Below, one piece after another: positions 63,421 through 64,000 of a DNA stretch of 64,000 nt. Source of the DNA: Atrina japonica (taxonomy: Eukaryota > Mollusca > Bivalvia > Pterioida > Pinnidae). The notes below the pieces were generated by a model that saw nothing but the letters and a program-made list of their open reading frames with translations, ran no database searches and was not told the origin of the DNA. Position 1 is the first letter of the stretch; each line of letters begins with the position of its first letter. A program made the translations under genes and the position numbers. The stretch is taken from NCBI GenBank assembly GCA_030159075.1, contig BROG01000396.1, forward strand, positions 152,501-216,500. Reading direction: 5' to 3'.

Positions 63421-64000
63421 CACACGACATACACAACACGCCAGCACTTCCAGTCTCTGTCTATTGAATCTTGCTGCAGCAGTTTAAACACATACACAAC
63501 TTACCAGCTAAGCACTTCCAGTCCCAGCCTATTGATTCTCTAACTGCAGCAGTTTAAACACATACACAACTTACCAGCTAAGCACTTCCAGTCCCAGCCT
63601 ATTGATTCTACTAACTGCAGCAGTTTAAACACATACACAACTTACCAGCTACATGTAAGCACTTCCAGTTCCGGCCTATTGATTCAACCTGCATCAGTTT
63701 AAACACATACACAACTTACCAGCTAAGCACTTCCAGTTCCGGCCTATTGATTCTCTAACTGCATCAGTTTAAACACATACACAACTTACCAGCTAAGCAC
63801 TTCCAGTCCCGGCCTATTGATTCTACATACTGCAGTTTAAACACATACACAACTTACCAGCTAAGCACTTCCAGTCCCGGCCTATTGATTCTCTAACTGC
63901 AGCAGTTTAAACACATACACAACTTACCAGCTAAGCACTTCCAGTCCCGGCCTATTGATTCAACCTGCAGCAGTTTAAAGACATACACAACTTACACAAC
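63421..64000 (-). repeat. 70-bp minisatellite made of Death-domain mini-exons with both splice sites
   Basis: About eight head-to-tail units of 70-74 bp run off the window end. On the minus strand a unit reads 'tttaaactgctgcag', then a 39-nt exon-like block encoding RESIGRDWKCLA plus one base, then gtaagttgtgtatg. One example is 63505-63543, with its donor at 63504-63503. 'GRDWKCLA' is the Death-domain helix-2 motif (W..LA), and G|gtaagt is in phase with the exon at 61825. The unit nearest that exon (about 63440-63475) has lost the GT donor, and the third has a 6-bp in-frame insertion. True upstream exons lie beyond 64000. Confidence 0.8.

Overview
This window is eukaryotic, intron-rich, AT-rich animal DNA, most likely from a mollusc and probably a bivalve. 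Coding sequence is scarce and split into short exons with GT-AG boundaries. The rest is packed with tRNA-headed SINEs whose tail contains 'gggacgttaaac', a Penelope-type reverse transcriptase fragment, many families of short inverted-repeat elements, and about fifteen minisatellites. There are no bacterial operons and no CRISPR array. Nearly all the longer open frames are either minisatellites whose unit happens to stay open or transposon pieces. All calls were made by eye, without database searches.

Layout. (1) 1-21 kb: the 3' half of a plus-strand gene encoding a PDZ domain (exons 5523-5616 and 6886-6988), a 43-nt exon (15359-15401) and a long disordered, Arg/Ser-rich C-terminal exon (16170-16791) with a possibly long 3'UTR. 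The exon phases agree (2, 0, 1, 2). A second, alternative C-terminus seems to be encoded at 8951-9000 plus 10132-10251, split by a 58-bp minisatellite. (2) 21-26.9 kb: tail-to-tail intergenic DNA with repeats. (3) 26.9-47.3 kb: a complete nine-exon minus-strand gene for a mitochondrial enoyl-CoA hydratase-like protein (ECHDC2/AUH family, 305 residues). Every splice phase is consistent and both crotonase glutamates are present. Its introns hold several minisatellites, a Penelope-like fragment and many MITEs. (4) 47.6-49.8 kb: a 2.15-kb foldback element with minisatellite arms, flanked by GTATTT duplications, inserted about 270 bp upstream of that gene's start codon. (5) 49.8-59.3 kb: repeat-filled spacer. 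(6) 59.3-64 kb: the 3' part of a minus-strand gene with a Death domain resembling that of MyD88, and an oppositely oriented zinc-finger fragment with a frame break.

The most unusual theme is minisatellites built from exon-intron boundaries. The array at 63.4-64 kb repeats a 70-bp unit. Read on the minus strand, each unit contains a 3' splice site, a 39-nt phase-1 exon encoding Death-domain helix 2 (...GRDWKCLA) and a consensus 5' splice site (G|gtaagt) that is in phase with the next Death-domain exon. The array at 9.0-10.1 kb repeats a 58-bp unit carrying a branch-point-like CTAAC, a pyrimidine tract and AG, and it sits between two pieces of a PDZ-gene exon. A 42-nt poly(T) run also serves as the pyrimidine tract of an ECHDC2 exon.
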